Assembly: GCA_002796165.1 (NCBI GenBank)
Contig: PCWF01000220.1
Span: forward strand, 790-6,933
Direction: 5' to 3'
DNA length: 6,144 nt
Source: Nitrospinae bacterium CG11_big_fil_rev_8_21_14_0_20_56_8
GTDB lineage: Bacteria; Nitrospinota; Nitrospinia; Nitrospinales; VA-1
The notes below the pieces were generated by a model that was not told where the DNA came from, searched no databases, and saw nothing but the letters and a program-made list of their open reading frames with translations. A program made the translations under genes and the position numbers. Positions 5,435 to 6,144 of the stretch are shown here, piece by piece (position 1 is the stretch's first letter; every line of letters starts with the position of its first letter).

Positions 5435-6082
5435 TTATGATTTTCTTATACGTGTCAGCAGTTTTTCGACCGCAGGCAAAATATTTGCAACGATGATATC
5501 AACACCCTCGGGTGTCGGATGCATGCCGTCCGCCTGATTAAGCGCCGGACGCCCGACAATGCCTGCAAGGAAAAACGGATAGAACGTCACGTCGTAGATC
5601 CCGGCCAGACGCGGATAGATCGCATCAAATGCCTGAACATACTCATCGCCCATATTCGGTGGTGCCTTCATACCGGCCAGCAAAGCGGGAACGCCTTTGC
5701 TTTGAAGCGCTTTCAGCATGGCTGATAAATTCTCGAAAGCCTGATTTGTATCCAGACCGCGTAGCGCATCGTTGGCGCCCAGTTCCAAGATCACCGCATC
5801 CACATCGTCACCAAGCGTCCAGGCCAGCCGAGCCCGCCCACCCGCCGTCGTGTCACCGGACACCCCGGCATTGACGACACGAACGTCATGTCCTTTTGCG
5901 CGCAGCGCACGCTCAAGTTTCGGCGGGAACGCATCTTGTTCTGCAAGACCGTAACCGGCGGACAAACTGTCGCCGACCACGACCAGTGTAACAGGCCCGG
6001 CCGCGGCCTGGCCTGCGTCGGGGCAAGCCAGCACAAGACTCATTGTGACCCACGCCGTTGCAATTATTCGTCTTAGCCACAT
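5435..6082 (-). CDS. tesA: Exported SGNH-family arylesterase / acyl-CoA thioesterase I-like (TesA) hydrolase
   Basis: From the ATG at 6082 this is 215 residues with the SGNH-hydrolase blocks in order: GDSLSAGYG (37-45) with nucleophile Ser39, NAGVSGDTTAGG (71-82) with oxyanion Gly76, GANDALRG (102-109) with Asn104, and DGMHP (185-189) with catalytic Asp185 and His188. E. coli TesA relatives hydrolyse thioesters, lysophospholipids and aryl esters in the periplasm. The N terminus is a signal peptide: Arg4-Arg5, a hydrophobic stretch to Ala19, and signal peptidase I-like alanines at 26-28. LVLAC (16-20) also fits a lipobox, so a lipoprotein is possible. In-frame ATGs at 6139 and 6130 would lengthen the N-region; I prefer 6082 because it gives a normal signal peptide, with a GAGG 12 bases upstream. 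It heads the arylesterase-FIST operon. Substrate is not predictable. Confidence 0.88.
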   Translation of the reverse strand: MWLRRIIATAWVTMSLVLACPDAGQAAAGPVTLVVVGDSLSAGYGLAEQDAFPPKLERALRAKGHDVRVVNAGVSGDTTAGGRARLAWTLGDDVDAVILELGANDALRGLDTNQAFENLSAMLKALQSKGVPALLAGMKAPPNMGDEYVQAFDAIYPRLAGIYDVTFYPFFLAGIVGRPALNQADGMHPTPEGVDIIVANILPAVEKLLTRIRKS

Positions 6083-6144
6083 ATCCAACAGATGCCTCGG
6101 TTTGGTATTCGGGGTTCGGTGCGGACGCATCACTAACATATAGG
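6083..6144. other. Upstream region of the arylesterase gene at the right edge
   Basis: The 62 bp hold the GAGG that could serve the ATG at 6082, two alternative in-frame starts (6139, 6130), and a short TTCGG direct repeat (6108-6112 and 6115-6119). TesA-type genes are often divergent from an ABC transporter ATPase gene (ybbA type), so a plus-strand gene may begin just beyond the window; nothing of it is visible here. Confidence 0.3.

Noticed and set aside
5037..5537. Plus-strand open frame of 166 codons opposite the FIST and arylesterase genes
   Set aside because: It spans the junction of two well-supported minus-strand genes and has no recognisable features.

Overview
The window looks like a moderately GC-rich bacterial chromosome segment, most likely from an alphaproteobacterium. 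The organism call is an inference from protein character: a 4Fe-4S UDG-like protein, a Bax-like glucosaminidase, an SGNH arylesterase and a ThpR, all with alphaproteobacterial-style sequences. A Thalassospira or other Rhodospirillales-like host is my best guess, with low certainty. There are no insertion sequences, CRISPR arrays, RNA genes, long repeats or composition shifts, and the genes are packed tightly.

Layout from left to right. At 1-36 (minus) is the first dozen codons of a gene that runs off the left edge. It is preceded by an AT-rich spacer with a perfect TATAAT. At 200-802 (minus) is an uncharacterised UDG-superfamily protein with family-4-like iron-sulphur cysteines. Divergent from it, at 857-1726 (plus), is a membrane-anchored Bax-type peptidoglycan glucosaminidase. 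It meets tail to tail with a class III sirtuin at 1723-2442 (minus). Divergent from the sirtuin, across a 74-bp gap that holds two overlapping promoter candidates, is a plus-strand pair: a low-molecular-weight protein-tyrosine phosphatase (2517-2996) and a HAD phosphatase (3018-3665). This pair meets tail to tail with a minus-strand group: ThpR RNA 2',3'-cyclic phosphodiesterase (3662-4195), a stand-alone FIST-domain protein (4302-5420) and an exported SGNH arylesterase/thioesterase (5435-6082). The last two look like an operon transcribed arylesterase then FIST, with a 14-bp gap.

No single pathway connects the genes. The centre is rich in enzymes that remove modifications or hydrolyse phosphate esters: a deacylase, a Tyr phosphatase, a HAD phosphatase and an RNA cyclic phosphodiesterase. 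Whether they work together is not shown by the sequence. The most distinctive signals are the overlapping back-to-back promoters at 2458-2506, the arylesterase-FIST pairing, the unusual UDG-like protein, and two convergent gene pairs whose stop codons share one 4-bp palindrome (TTAA and CTAG) with no terminator between them. I found no convincing evidence of a wholly new system; most of the window is compact housekeeping or accessory chromosome.
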